Assembly: GCA_900617975.1 (NCBI GenBank)
Contig: UZAE01012019.1
Location: forward strand, 1-64,000
Length of the DNA stretch: 64,000 nt
Reading direction: 5' to 3'
DNA from: Rodentolepis nana
Taxonomy: Eukaryota > Platyhelminthes > Cestoda > Cyclophyllidea > Hymenolepididae
Below, one piece after another: positions 24,507 through 36,800 of the stretch. The translations under genes were made by a program, and so were the position numbers. Numbering within the stretch: the first letter of the stretch is position 1; every line of letters starts with the position of its first letter. The notes beneath the pieces were generated by a model, which saw nothing but the letters and a program-made list of their open reading frames with translations, did no database searches and had not been told where the DNA came from.

Positions 24507-26767
24507 AATTGATCTCCTCTCTCCTGATACATTGTATATCAGTCGAATCTGGTTTCATTCTAGTGACAGGAATCCTCTATTTTCTTGCCATACTCTGAAA
24601 TATACCAGTAAAATAATAACATCAGTTTTTATTGATATCTCTGCCAAATACGATTGATTTGCGTCTTTTCCTTCTTATGACAGCATCAATATATGACACA
24701 TTTCTTAAGTAATAAAAAAAGTAGTTAAACCTACCTAGTAGTAAGCCTCAGCTAAATTCGGTATTGAAATAACATATGATTAGCGTTGAACTATTAATAC
24801 TTATAATCTTTTATTACAAGCTCAACAACTTCTTCTCTAGTCTTAAGAGCTATTCAACCAATTGAACTCTCTATATGGACAAAGATGGCTCTTGCCAATA
24901 ACGATGATGATCAAATCGTTGTTTAAAGAACGAATTAGAAAAGGTAAATTCAAAATCTCAGATACATGCCTATTCATTGCTGTATGTTTGTCCTTCACGT
25001 GGAGTGGGAGAACTGATAGTAGGTGGGCATAAATGTGGTTGTGTGGATGTTTGCCAGCATATATGCGTTTATATGCGCGAGAGGGGATGGAGGAGAAAGA
25101 GGCGTAGTAAGGAAGATTGGGAAGTAAGAAGTGTTTACGCGAAAATCTAGACATTGCCCATGCCAGCAAAAGAATGGGCACACAATAAACCCTCAAACAC
25201 CACCCACAAAATGCATAAGTTCAGTTATTTTTAATAAAAATCCATTATTCTCCCCATATGCCTCCTCCTCCTCCTCTTCTTAGTCTACCTACATAGTACC
25301 AAAGGCACTTTTCGACAGTTACACAATAATATAGGCATTGTACCAGAAGGTGTCGTATTTCACTTTGCCATGGAGCAGAGAGAATTGATTTCTCTCACAA
25401 TTTGCTGCTCTCTTCAGTAATCGAATAGTTTCAATTGCTGCAAATAAACCTAGATAGAAAGGGAATTTTCCTAGTTTTTTATGCAAGTCATAAAATAGAT
25501 TATCTTGCGTGGATTTACTTGGCAGCTTAGGCAAAAGCTATGATTCTTTTGATCCTTTAAATGTCAAAAAATCTACTTTTCTGATACCTGTCACTATCCA
25601 TGGTATATACTTAAGATGATCGAATTCGGATTTTCGATGTTTCTTTAAGTGCCTAAGGGCCAATAGCTGAAAATTTTTTAAAGATCGAGAAAATACCGCT
25701 TGGTTAAAAGCGTAAATATAGAAATATTCCTTCCAATATGCAAAAATCAATTTTTTTCTAAAGGATCTCTTCATTAACTGCGGAGAATGTATATATGATG
25801 GGCTAAACAGTTCTTGAGAAATACTAGATTAATGTTATAGATAGTAATAATATTACTAACAATAATAATGATAAATAATTAACACTAAAATAATGGGACC
25901 ATATTTCTTTGAATGAAATAACTATTAATTTATTATATCCATTGCAAAGAAATTTTGGAATTTAACTATGAAAAGCATCGCAACAAGAGATGGGAACCAG
26001 ATAAGTTTAAGAAGGCAAGAAAAGGAGAGAGGAAGACGGCGATGAAGACGTGCAATCAAGATTCTTACTTTTCCTGAATTCCGGAAGTATAATATAGTTC
26101 CTTTTCTCATACGGTGCATAATTACTGCGTAGTAATGACATTATTAGTTTCATAATGTACTTCTCAGATTCATGTGTGTGAATAAATGTTCGAAATTCAA
26201 CGCTTACGAATCGGCTAATTGATTATTGAAGTTCAATTAGGTATACATCGAGATTGCATTACAGAGAGATACATAAGCGTTACAGTCACAAATTAACAGG
26301 TAATAGCAACTAGGAGATATTGCCTATTAGAGAATTTAATAATCTGAGGTGTAGAAAGGCAAGAAGAGCTGACAGTTGTAAGGGATAACAAATGTTTACT
26401 TTCATAATTGCGTAAACTACAAATCTCAAAGAAGGTACTCCGAGCTTTCATCCCACTAGCATGGACATTCAATGTTTATAAAGCATTAATGGCGATCAGC
26501 ATTCAAGGGATCATTTCAGTCAATCCGGGTTTACGCTCAAAAAGAAGGGCATTTAATAAGTTGCTGAATGATAAGCAATATTAAAGAGGAAATGGATGGC
26601 ATAGAGTTGGTGATTTATTCGCTATTTTTTCATAATTGCCTCACAATAAAATCGATTATTTTCATTCCAGCATAGGGAAAAAATAAACAAATGAATGGAC
26701 ATAAGAATGATGGTTTGCGGAATTGCGGAGAAATGCAAACCACCGCTTCTTTCAGAAGCACAACATA

Positions 26768-26798
26768 GGGAGAGAGAGAGAGAGCGCGCACACGCGCG
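26768..26798. repeat. (GA)n / (CG, CA)n simple sequence
   Basis: GA dinucleotides pass into alternating GCGCGCACACGCGCG, a purine-pyrimidine alternation that could favour Z-DNA. Intergenic. Confidence 0.8.
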
Positions 26799-29700
26799 GT
26801 TTTAGCTCTCATCGCTGATTCACTGGAATGATTTGTGAGATTATCAACACTAGTTGTAAAATTTGTACAGGTGGCGTATTCTCTCCGAATATCACCCCGA
26901 AAATGGCAGTTATGAAATTGCGAATAAAATTGAATTGGCGTCCGATAGAGTTCTAATCCATTTCAATTTGGGACTGTTTATGCTCCGAATCGATTATTTT
27001 ACTAAACAGAATGCAGTAGAGAATTTGATGTCAAGACGGTCAAACTCACCAGAAATCTTCCTAAACTGTAATATTTACGTGACAATCTTCCTTCCCACCA
27101 GCTAATTCAACATGAAAATTCGTGTACCTTCCAATTCACGTCGTATCTTTTATGTCTACATATTTCGGGTTAATTGGACTTTATGAAATTTTTCCCTCTG
27201 ATATAAATTGCAAGATGTCATTGGCTAGAGAGATCGATACTCAGTTATTGCAATATCAAATCACGTTCACAAGTATTGCTTAGTAAACTGACAGAGAAAC
27301 TTAAATTTTTGCCTTAACGGAAGGACTCCGTTATCTGATCTTCTGTCCAAATGGAAGTTACACCAGGCAGAAGGTAAAAAAGATTCTCAAGTAAGACTGG
27401 AGGCATCCGAACAAATTGATTATATTGAAAATAATTTCAATCCAAGTAAAAAGACGGATAAAATAGTGAAAGGAAGAAATATTTCTTATTTAATTCAAAG
27501 TGGATGTGCGATCTAGATTTTCTTTCCATACTTTATCCATAATTCCCCAGAAGTCATTAAATAAATTAAGGATTTTTACCAGCATGATCGTATCTATATT
27601 ATTATAAATAGCTTGGTTTTTTGAATTAAGCCTTTTTACGGAAGCAATTGCAAGTGTTCATGAATATCACAATCAAGTTAGGTCTAATGCTTTTATGCAA
27701 TTTAAATTTTGCATGGGGTTAGTTGAGATGACTGATAATGGCAAGGCGTGAGATTATCGCCAAACATAGCTTCGACTTCGAGCTGAAAACTTCTATTAAC
27801 GCAACGGAGATCATTTCTCTTTAGCTATTAGTTAGCATATTGTTCAATTAATTTAAGTTGTAGGAAAAAACGGTAGGGAGGCGGCTGGAATATTTCCCCC
27901 AATCCTATACTCTATGTATAACTCAATAAATGTACCCCACTTTGAGTACTGTCAATAATGTCTACTTGGTGATAATTCAACTTGATCCTGGTTTCTTTCA
28001 GCCTCGTTAAGGATGATAACTGATATTGTCAATAATTTATTGCATTTTTTAATTTGACATATGCTGTTCAATTTTCAGTAAACAAAATGAAAGAAACAAT
28101 TTATCCACATATTAATTTCCCCTCAGTAGGCACAGATTTTAACATCGAAATGTGAAGTATTTTTAGACTCTCAGTGTTGGATAAAAATTATTAAATTTTT
28201 TACTACATTTGAAAGTGAATATGTGGGCCAGCAACAATACTGAAAAAGGTCGATTACCTAGCCAGTGTGTACCCTTGAAAAGTCGTTTTTGAGGTTCGGT
28301 AAGTCGACATTTAGGAGCCTGTGTTTTTTTCTAAAGATTGTTCCATCCGTTAAACTAAACAACCTTCGCATCGTGACTTTCACAATAACATTGGGAGTTT
28401 CATGGAATTTATTTATATGCTTTAATAGTTCAGACTGGGCTAAGGGAGAAAATGTGCGAAAATATTTACTGATAGCAATTACAAATTATTCATTACAATT
28501 ATTATTAAGTTAATAGGCACTTAGGGGTTTCTTGATCTTTATATGTAAATGACTGTCCGCCGATAAATAGCCACGACAGCCAATGCTAGGAGTAAAGCGA
28601 AAGAAATTAAATGACAGGCAGCCCAAACGACCGGGTTTAATGAGGTATCGATAATCGGAAAGCGTTGGACACCTGATTACTCAATAACTACAGCAGTGGT
28701 CAGCTTTCATGTCCTGGGTTGGCACAGAAACCAAATAATCAATAACTCGATTTACAACTAGTTCAGCCTGTTAACGCCGTATTGAAAATATTTGGTCCCT
28801 TTTCCTGCTAAATGTTTATTTTCTAGGTGTTTCTACTAGGATAGAGCAATTAATAGACAGCTTTATCTGCGGATATCCAAAAGACCATTGCAGGCTTATG
28901 AAGTGCATAAGTGCAGCACTCAAGTGCACGGTGTCTTTCCATGTCCTTTTAGTTATTCGAATCTCAAATATGACTTTTGAAATAATATAAGTGATTACAG
29001 AATGTTCGAAAGCGCTTCATCTAGAATTTTGATGTACCATAAAATTTCACAGATGATCATTCAAAATCTCATAAGCTTTGTAAGAGTTAGCTTCTCTCTC
29101 TCTTACTACCTCTAGCCATAGCGAGGAATTTCAATAACTTTAACAGGTCTATTAAAAAAACTCAAAATGGCTTATATAAAGCATTGTTGGTGCGTCATTT
29201 ATCACAGTTTCCTCTGTCTCGCAGTTGAATCAAAATTTCGTTTTCCTTTCTCCCTTTAGTATGAGTTAGAATGATGGGAAACAGACTCCAAGACAATTTT
29301 TTACTCCGAAGTTGACTTACCGTAGGCACATTCCTGTCTTTAGACTTTGGAGTAAAATGGAACTGGCAGTTTAAAGGTTGGGATGTTTGGATGTTCAATC
29401 ATTTCAAAGGTGCGCCTTGCAGTCTAACACTCAGATGCATCTTAGAGCCCGTATAAAGATCTGGCATTGTGTAAATTGAAAATCTCCCATAGAAGGAAAC
29501 TAGTTACTTTTTAAATACTAGCTTCGGCAGAAATTTGACAATTTAAAGAGAGATCAGGTGTCAATAACCGCTTCAGTTATATATAATGCTACAAAAATAG
29601 AATGCATGGTCTTCAAATTCCTGCATATTAACGCAAAAGACGTTTGCAACTTCGTGGTTAACCTTTTTCTGCATTTCAGCATTCTTTTTCATCTTGGAAT

Positions 29701-30121
29701 TGCAGTATTTGGTTCCCAAGTATGTAATCATGGAACAGTTTTCTCCGTTTAGTTTAATGAAGGTACACATTCGGCAACACAAAGTGTAAGGGAGTCAACT
29801 TCCTCTCCTTTGCATGCTTGTTGGATCCTACTCGATTTTTGATCTAACAGTACTAGCAGCTAAGTCAGTAGCAGTATAAATGAACCATTTATGGAATTGT
29901 CTTTAGTCTCTGTTAAGTAAAAACTAGCTTTCCCAGTCTTATCTCATGATCCTGGGTCAAAGCGTAAATTAACCGAGGAGACGAAGCCAATCAGAGAGCC
30001 AAATCATGTTTGTAGCAAGGCCTGAAATGTGGGAGTATAATGATTTGGCACACCAGATGCAAACATGGACAACTGAATGCTTCATGAATTTCTTATATCC
30101 TCTCTTGTTCTGATACTTTCC

Positions 30122-30127
30122 TTTATT
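30122..30127 (-). terminator. Candidate poly(A) signal of the CCDC88-like gene
   Basis: AATAAA on the minus strand, about 440 bases past the stop at 30565-30567. I saw no closer canonical hexamer, but variants are possible. Confidence 0.3.
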
Positions 30128-30564
30128 AAGACGTGTTTATACTTGAAGGGGAATGGGCAATAATCCAGAACGGATCCACTACTTGGTTCTCCATCAGTAA
30201 ATATGGATTAAATGTCCTATTTTATCTTCGGCATTAGGTCATTCCACTACGAATTTTAATCGGATGTAAAGTTTAGGTAAAGAGAGCGCTTTATAGCGGG
30301 CAAAATATCGCATCCAAAAGACATTTAATCCCTTTTTAATCAGATATAAGCGTTTTAGTGTGCGTCGATGTGGGGATTGACGAGATAATGGCATCGAAAT
30401 GCAGTCGTTCGAGATATGTTCAAGGAATGCGGATGGTAGTCGAAAGGGAGAAATTAAGATGAATCACAATGAGATAAGAGGGGGAGTGAGAAAATGTACA
30501 TGATGTTTACATGAGAGCGTCAATGTGATACTAGCGTTATGTACACTAATCAAGTATTGTTTAA

Positions 30565-30850
30565 TCATAAATCGCCATATTCTAGAAACACGACCGGTTT
30601 AGCCAGGCATTCTGGGTTCTCAATGGATTTAGCCAAATCCATTTGGGATTTTCGATCAATTGGGGATTCCTGCTGGTGTTGCTGCCTTCGTGTCAATGTG
30701 CCAGTCCGGGGCTGAGAAAACGAAGTCACTGGGCTCAAATAGGTGGAATCCGATGATGTGACCTTCCGTCGACCAATCAGGCCACCAAGAGTAGACGCAG
30801 CAGGTTTTTCATTGGCAGATGGTACTCTACGTCGATGTGCCGATAGTGAC
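30565..30850 (-). CDS. CCDC88-like exon 24: C-terminal tail and stop
   Basis: 95 residues: QSLSAHRRRVPSANEKPAAS, LGGLIGRRKVTSSD and LSPVTSFSQPRTGTLTRRQQ, ending KPVVFLEYGDL, then TGA. The end resembles the vertebrate Daple C-terminus (WYEYGCV, from memory), which binds the Dishevelled PDZ domain. E-Y-G and a hydrophobic last residue are kept. Acceptor ACTGTTTAG. Confidence 0.8.
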
Positions 30851-33800
30851 CTAAACAGTTTATATGTTGTAGATAGAAGTATTGATTAGATTTAATTAGG
30901 GATGGTTAATAAATGAAATAAATAAATCTAGGTAAATACCATTGAAATGTCAAGGAGAAAATGTAACTATAAAAAGTCATGAAAATTTCCGTTAGACAGA
31001 ATTAACATTTTGCTTTCTTATTTTCATCCCTGAAGCATTGAGAAAAAACAGTCCATAAATTCTTCTTAAAAACTGTTGTACCAAATACCATTTGAACTAC
31101 AGGAAGCCTCCGCTCTAATAACGAGAATTTGCTTTTCATTCTTTTGTTGGAATATCGAAAAAAAGTAATCTCCGTGCTTTGAAAGAGTGCAACGTGGTTT
31201 AAGGTGATCTTTGAAGTCAACTGGGTGAAAACCACACAAGTTACCGATTTTTAAAGACAAAGGTTTGCATTAACGCTTTGAGGAGAAAAAAAACTTACAA
31301 GTAAATTTATTTGTCCATTTATGCTTTTATAGAGCTATATGTCTATATTTGCAGCCAACAATAATAAACTTAAATCCACTCAATTCACACATCTCAGAGT
31401 TCATTCTTTATACACTATATCGGTCTGATTTCCAAATGTAACTGAGATAAAGACAAAATATTCGTATCATATATGGTTACTGTTTGGATTTATGCAAGTC
31501 TAGAACATTAGTGCAACGAGCAACGATTTCGGGCATGTTCAAGTAATTCACTGTCCACGTGTTGTATTTTAAAGAAATCATTTATTGATTTTGACTTTCG
31601 GCCATGGCTAAATGTATTAAAAGTCAATTTAAATAACCCGCGGGAAAGCAAAAGAGGTATAAGTAGCAAACACACTGCTACTGAGAACTTAGAAGTAGCC
31701 TTGTAGGCATGCTAATCCCAAACCGATGAACCAGCATGCACGTAGAGATGCCATTGGCTAGATCAGGACGCAAATTCATCTTCGAGGGAATGAATCACTC
31801 AGATAATGTAATTATCGAAGCGAAACGGCTACTCCCTCACACCCTTCGGATTATTATTTGCTTTTCAGTTCTTAATTCTATCTTTCATATATATTATAGG
31901 CTTTGTGCCTTTTCTAATAAAGCCTACATTAATAAATGGTCTTCGTACCGCTTTCTTTAACTAACGCAGAAAAACACAGTCCAAAGATGTAGAGTTTATG
32001 ACTAATTCACATTCCACGGATGATCTCGAATTGGTTTACCTCCTTGAACAATATGCGAGAATATGCTTTTCAAAAAAAACAGTAAGTCTAAAAAATTCAT
32101 CCAATCTTTGGATTAACCATCAACTCCTACTTTCATGAAGGACAATTTTAATCCCTTAAATCGACCTTGAGTATTCTGCTGTCATCTCCTCCTTTGGCCA
32201 GAGTCAACTGTAGCCTAGACAAATAATGTGGGCATAGGAAAGCCATAAAGAAGTGACAGATTAACTCTACAACAACTTACTGAGTTTTTTGAAGGTTCAC
32301 ACCACCATTAGTTCGAGATTCCATGAATGAATTTCTATCTTGAGTTGGGAAGTTAGTAAGAGAGCTGGTCTTTCCCAAGATGCTTTTCCTATGAGAGGGC
32401 ACAATTGAATTTGGTGTATAAGCCTCGACCCCTAGAATAGCAAAAAAGGTAACATTAAATTCTGTAATTTGAAAAGATTCGTTTGTGTTGAGAGCTACCA
32501 GTGTCCTCCTAATGCATGCAAGTAACTCACAAATCATCGCTGTTAATGCAAATGAGATATTTGAAAAGACAGATTACATTGTACATTGACGAATGCAATC
32601 GAACTTACGATCTTCTTCCGACCTGTCCGTGACTGGAAAATGTGGAGATAGTTGCAGACGCAATGAGAGGCTTGATTTGTCTAGAATTATCGGAAGAAAT
32701 TAAGTCTGCATATAGTTTTTATTGACAAGTTGTCTTTTGCTCTACCGAAAGTCGCATTACCTGTATATTCAGAATCAGTGCTAGACCCATTCCGCATACT
32801 TCTTCCTTGCTGCTCTGAAAAGCATCTTCTGGGTAAAGGCGCAGAATTAATTGATGGTGGTCTTGATGAGGACTTCGAGTCACATATTTGGGTTTCGATA
32901 CACGTCTAATATAATTGACAAGAAGCATAATTAACGCTACTTATTAATATTAGTAGATGTGTTAACAATAACCTACTGGACTGAGGCTCATCTGCCGCTT
33001 TTCCAAGTTGTTTATAAAATTCTGGAAGTCTTTGAGGTATCCATCGTCAAAGTCCCCATCGTCTTCAGCTTTACTTTTCGGTGCAGAAAGAAGGTCCACT
33101 CTCTTGATTTCTAAATACAACAGTGCCAGCTGTCAGTCTTTTCTCTTAGCAAAAAAGTTTGAGGGTATTTATAAGCATCATATGGAACGTAATTTTAGAC
33201 ACCTTAGAGATGCTCAAATAATATTCGTGATGCGAGGTAATTAACAATGTCATAGATCTCACCTGGTTCAATAGTGTTTTCGGCCGCTAAGCGACTATTA
33301 TCAAGCTTGTAAACTTCTTTATCCTGAAAGTAAAGAAAAATAAAATGACAATATTATGTGACAATGGCATAGTACCACTATTTGTGCAACTAAACTACAA
33401 TACGTGGATGCTAAATGGCTACCTTTAGGGCTTCATTGCGGCGTAAGTGGGTTTGAATTATTGCATTTGACTAATGATCGAATATTCAAGTTTTCAATTT
33501 ATTGAAATCTTTTCACTCAAGCATTTTTTATATAATTAGACTCACCTTTATAAGTGCATCACGAGCCTTCTGGAGGAAGCTGATTGAAGGCTTGACTCTA
33601 TTTAGAAAAAAAATAAAACGAACAATAGCACACCATTTTTTTCCCTCTTTCAAATAGTTAAATTCATCACTGTAATACAGTTCATTAGCAAGCTGGATTC
33701 TTTCACCCTTCAATTCAGCGCAAAACCTTGCATCAATTTAAGGTTGTTTAATCTAAGAGGCGCCAGTTTTGAATCGACAGGTGAGTATGTGTGTGTGTGT

Positions 33801-36800
33801 GCGTGTGTATACGTGCGTGAGCAACCAGTAGAAGGATATTGGAAAATTCAAGAGAAAAGTCACAGAGATCTTAAAATGGGTTCATCATGGAATGACGGCT
33901 TCCAGAGTAGGGGCCCTGTAAGTTCATGACGAGTGACTTGAAAACTGTTTAAAGATACCTCATGATGGGAGTTATTGGTTAAAACATATCCCCCCCGTAG
34001 TATTTCAAAATGAGAAACATCAAAAATTTTCCTTAAAAGCCATTATTACGTGAGCATACCTAGTTAGAAGACAGGCATTTGAAGATAACATGGAAGTATC
34101 CTCCAGCTTTAATGCAATTTAACATGTTAAATTTTGGCTGCAAGATCGACCTTTTAAGACCAAACCAAGATAATAGTCAGGCAGTTTGGATTTCGTAAAA
34201 TGCAGAAGTGAATAACACGTTAGAAATACATTGTTAAGCCCAAAAATAGGGCTATTATAATACGTTACCTTTATTCTCAACAGCTTTTCAATGCTCTAAT
34301 TTATCCCATATCAAAGAGTTAGAGCATTTCAGATGGTCAAGCATTCCTTGATTTTGAAGGAAAACAAAAAGCGATTACAAAAGGCATGGTTTTGAATGGG
34401 GCATTTATTCGGAGAAGAGTGAAACTGCAAATCTTCGATTCCTTTATAGCTTATTCATATTTGTTGTTCCATCAAGCTGCCATTTTTCCGGGAATAATTT
34501 GATATTGAACCCATTTTGAGGGCTGTTAAGGGGGAAATAGCATTTTACCTGGTAAAGTTCCCTTTAAAATCACCATGGTCATGCATTTCACAGGACGATA
34601 GGAAGTGAACAAAAGGAACAAAATTGAGAGACTGGATGAGCGGATCTATCGCGTTCTCACAAAAGTAGAACGGTTAATTGGCTTCAACTGAGTATTTCCG
34701 TTTCATGACTATCTCCTTTAAAACGTTCACCATAGATACTCATATCTGCATTATTCTGACGGAAATGTATTTGCTAACACCTTTTAAATGTTATAACAAG
34801 ATAAACCAGATATAGCGCAGTCTGTGTTTACATTTATCCCATTCTATCTTAATATCTAAGTAGTGGTATCATGGGTATCCTTCGTTTCCTCAGTCGTTGA
34901 ATTATCCCGATCAGTTTCTAAGCAAAAGATGAAGGCGAGTACAGGTTTAACCCAAAAAAATGGCAATTATGGGGCAGACAGGGTAAAAAGCGTAGTCAAC
35001 GTACTTTTTAGGAGAGGAGGAATTCTTGTAGTGTTCAAGTAGCCTCTGCTCTAAGCGATCCTTGTAGCGATTAATGGTTTCCAATTCATCACTACATAGC
35101 AAATGAAGAATGTTTAATAAACTCAGCGTGAATAAGCGTCTTATCAGCAATATGCTAATTAAATATGAAGATCACAGTCCGGAAAAGCAAAAAAATAACA
35201 CTTCACTTTGTTCAAAAGACAATAGTGAATTCAGTGTGGATAAAGTTTACCTGTAAATCAATTTAGGGAAAAAATTGACGGGAAGTCAGGCTACCAGGGT
35301 TGAATCTTCCGTTTATTCGATAAACTAACAATTTATCCCTTTCATTAACTCTGTTACATTTTGGTAACAAATGCTAAAATTCTAAATTGGTGTGTTGGGA
35401 TTAAAATCCATATATAACGGATTTTACTAGGAATAACAAGAAGAAAGCAAGTAGATAGTAATTAATTGCGATACCAATGCCGTATAATTCAAAGCTCTGT
35501 TCACTATCTCTATGTATTATACGCCAACTGACTTAGGACTATTTTAAGCGCCGATGAACAAGAACGCTAAATCGGTCAACTTCCTTATCGTACTCACCTC
35601 ACAGCTCCCCTTCTACACATTCCTCCTTTTCTCCACTCATTCAAGTCCAATTGCTCAATACATATTTTTTCATCCTATCTGTTAATCTGCCTGCAAAAAA
35701 AATATACCTACACTCATACCTTCGCGCGCGTCTTTGCCCAAATGACTCATATAAACTGTTTTTGCGTATTTCCACTCGCAAATTTGCACACGCTTAACTT
35801 CGTTTGCCTCCCATCTCCTCTCCCCCCCCCCGCCCCGCCCTCCACCCCTTCATTCTCTCAAATCCTCATCATCATGCCCTAGTCAATGTACTTTGGCCGA
35901 TACAACTCCTTGTGGTCTACTTTTTTTGAAACTACTAATCGCTGTTGTTACCTGATGGCTGCAGTCTGTGCTTCTACGAGGTGGTTTAGGTTCATCAGTT
36001 CTTACAGTTCTATAAGAGGTTAGTTTGTATAGTTTTCTAGTTTTTACTTATGATTGGAGCTGTCTTTACTTAAAGTGGTAAGTTTATATCGTTTCAGACG
36101 TACTGTTAATTTAGGAAGGGAGATATTTCTTCATGTTTCATTAACAGTTGATGTGAAATTTTCACTTCCAAACGGTACTGAATCACGTACCTCGATGCAC
36201 CTCCATTCACAGCATCTTAAAGAATTATATTCACTTCCATAAAAAATGAAAAACCAATAACAGGCGTTGGCTAATCAAACTGAATTGTTTTAAATATTAG
36301 GAAAGGAGCTTACCTATATTCTAAAATTTCAAGTAAAATAGACATCTTGAAAAAATGTTTGGAATTGGTGGAAGTTCTTGCGTGATTTAACCAAGCCTTC
36401 TGAATTTGTATAAATTAGGCAAAAAAAGTCTAGACAATCCAGTTTATGCATTTCGGTAAATCTGAATTTTAGACGATGCGTTGAGGTCAAAATTAGCGGC
36501 AAATGTATGTGCCAAGCTTAGGTGATTATTTTATTTGGCAAAACTAAAGATAAACCGCGTATAATGATTCAATTGCTTAAATTAAATTATTCGTGTTGGA
36601 GGAGATATACAAACATACTAGCTTCATGATATTCCCAATTGCATTTCTGATATTAAAAGGTTGTTATTAAAGCTCAATATGCTATTGTCTAAAATTTTCT
36701 ACTAAAATGTATGCGAAGCAGATGCTGCAGTTTGATTGGTTTTATTTTTAAGCTAGAAATAATGAGTAAATAAATATTTATATATTAACATTAACTCTTT

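Larger units (their letters stand above)
18937..30564. other. Intergenic region between the two genes
   Basis: About 11.6 kb with no supported gene on either strand. It holds the 5' flank of the protocadherin gene on the left, a SINE copy with target-site duplication at 22656-23001, a GC-richer patch with two CCAAT boxes near 21.7-21.96 kb, a poly(C) tract at 24495-24506, a (GA)n/(GC)n simple-repeat patch near 26768-26798, and the 3' flank of the CCDC88 gene on the right. Open stretches up to 117 codons (for example 24843-25196 minus) have unpatterned translations and no splice context. Confidence 0.6.

Noticed and set aside
24843..25196. 117-codon minus-strand open frame in the intergenic region
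   Set aside because: Unpatterned translation without a domain. Stop-free runs of this length are expected by chance several times in a window of this size and composition.
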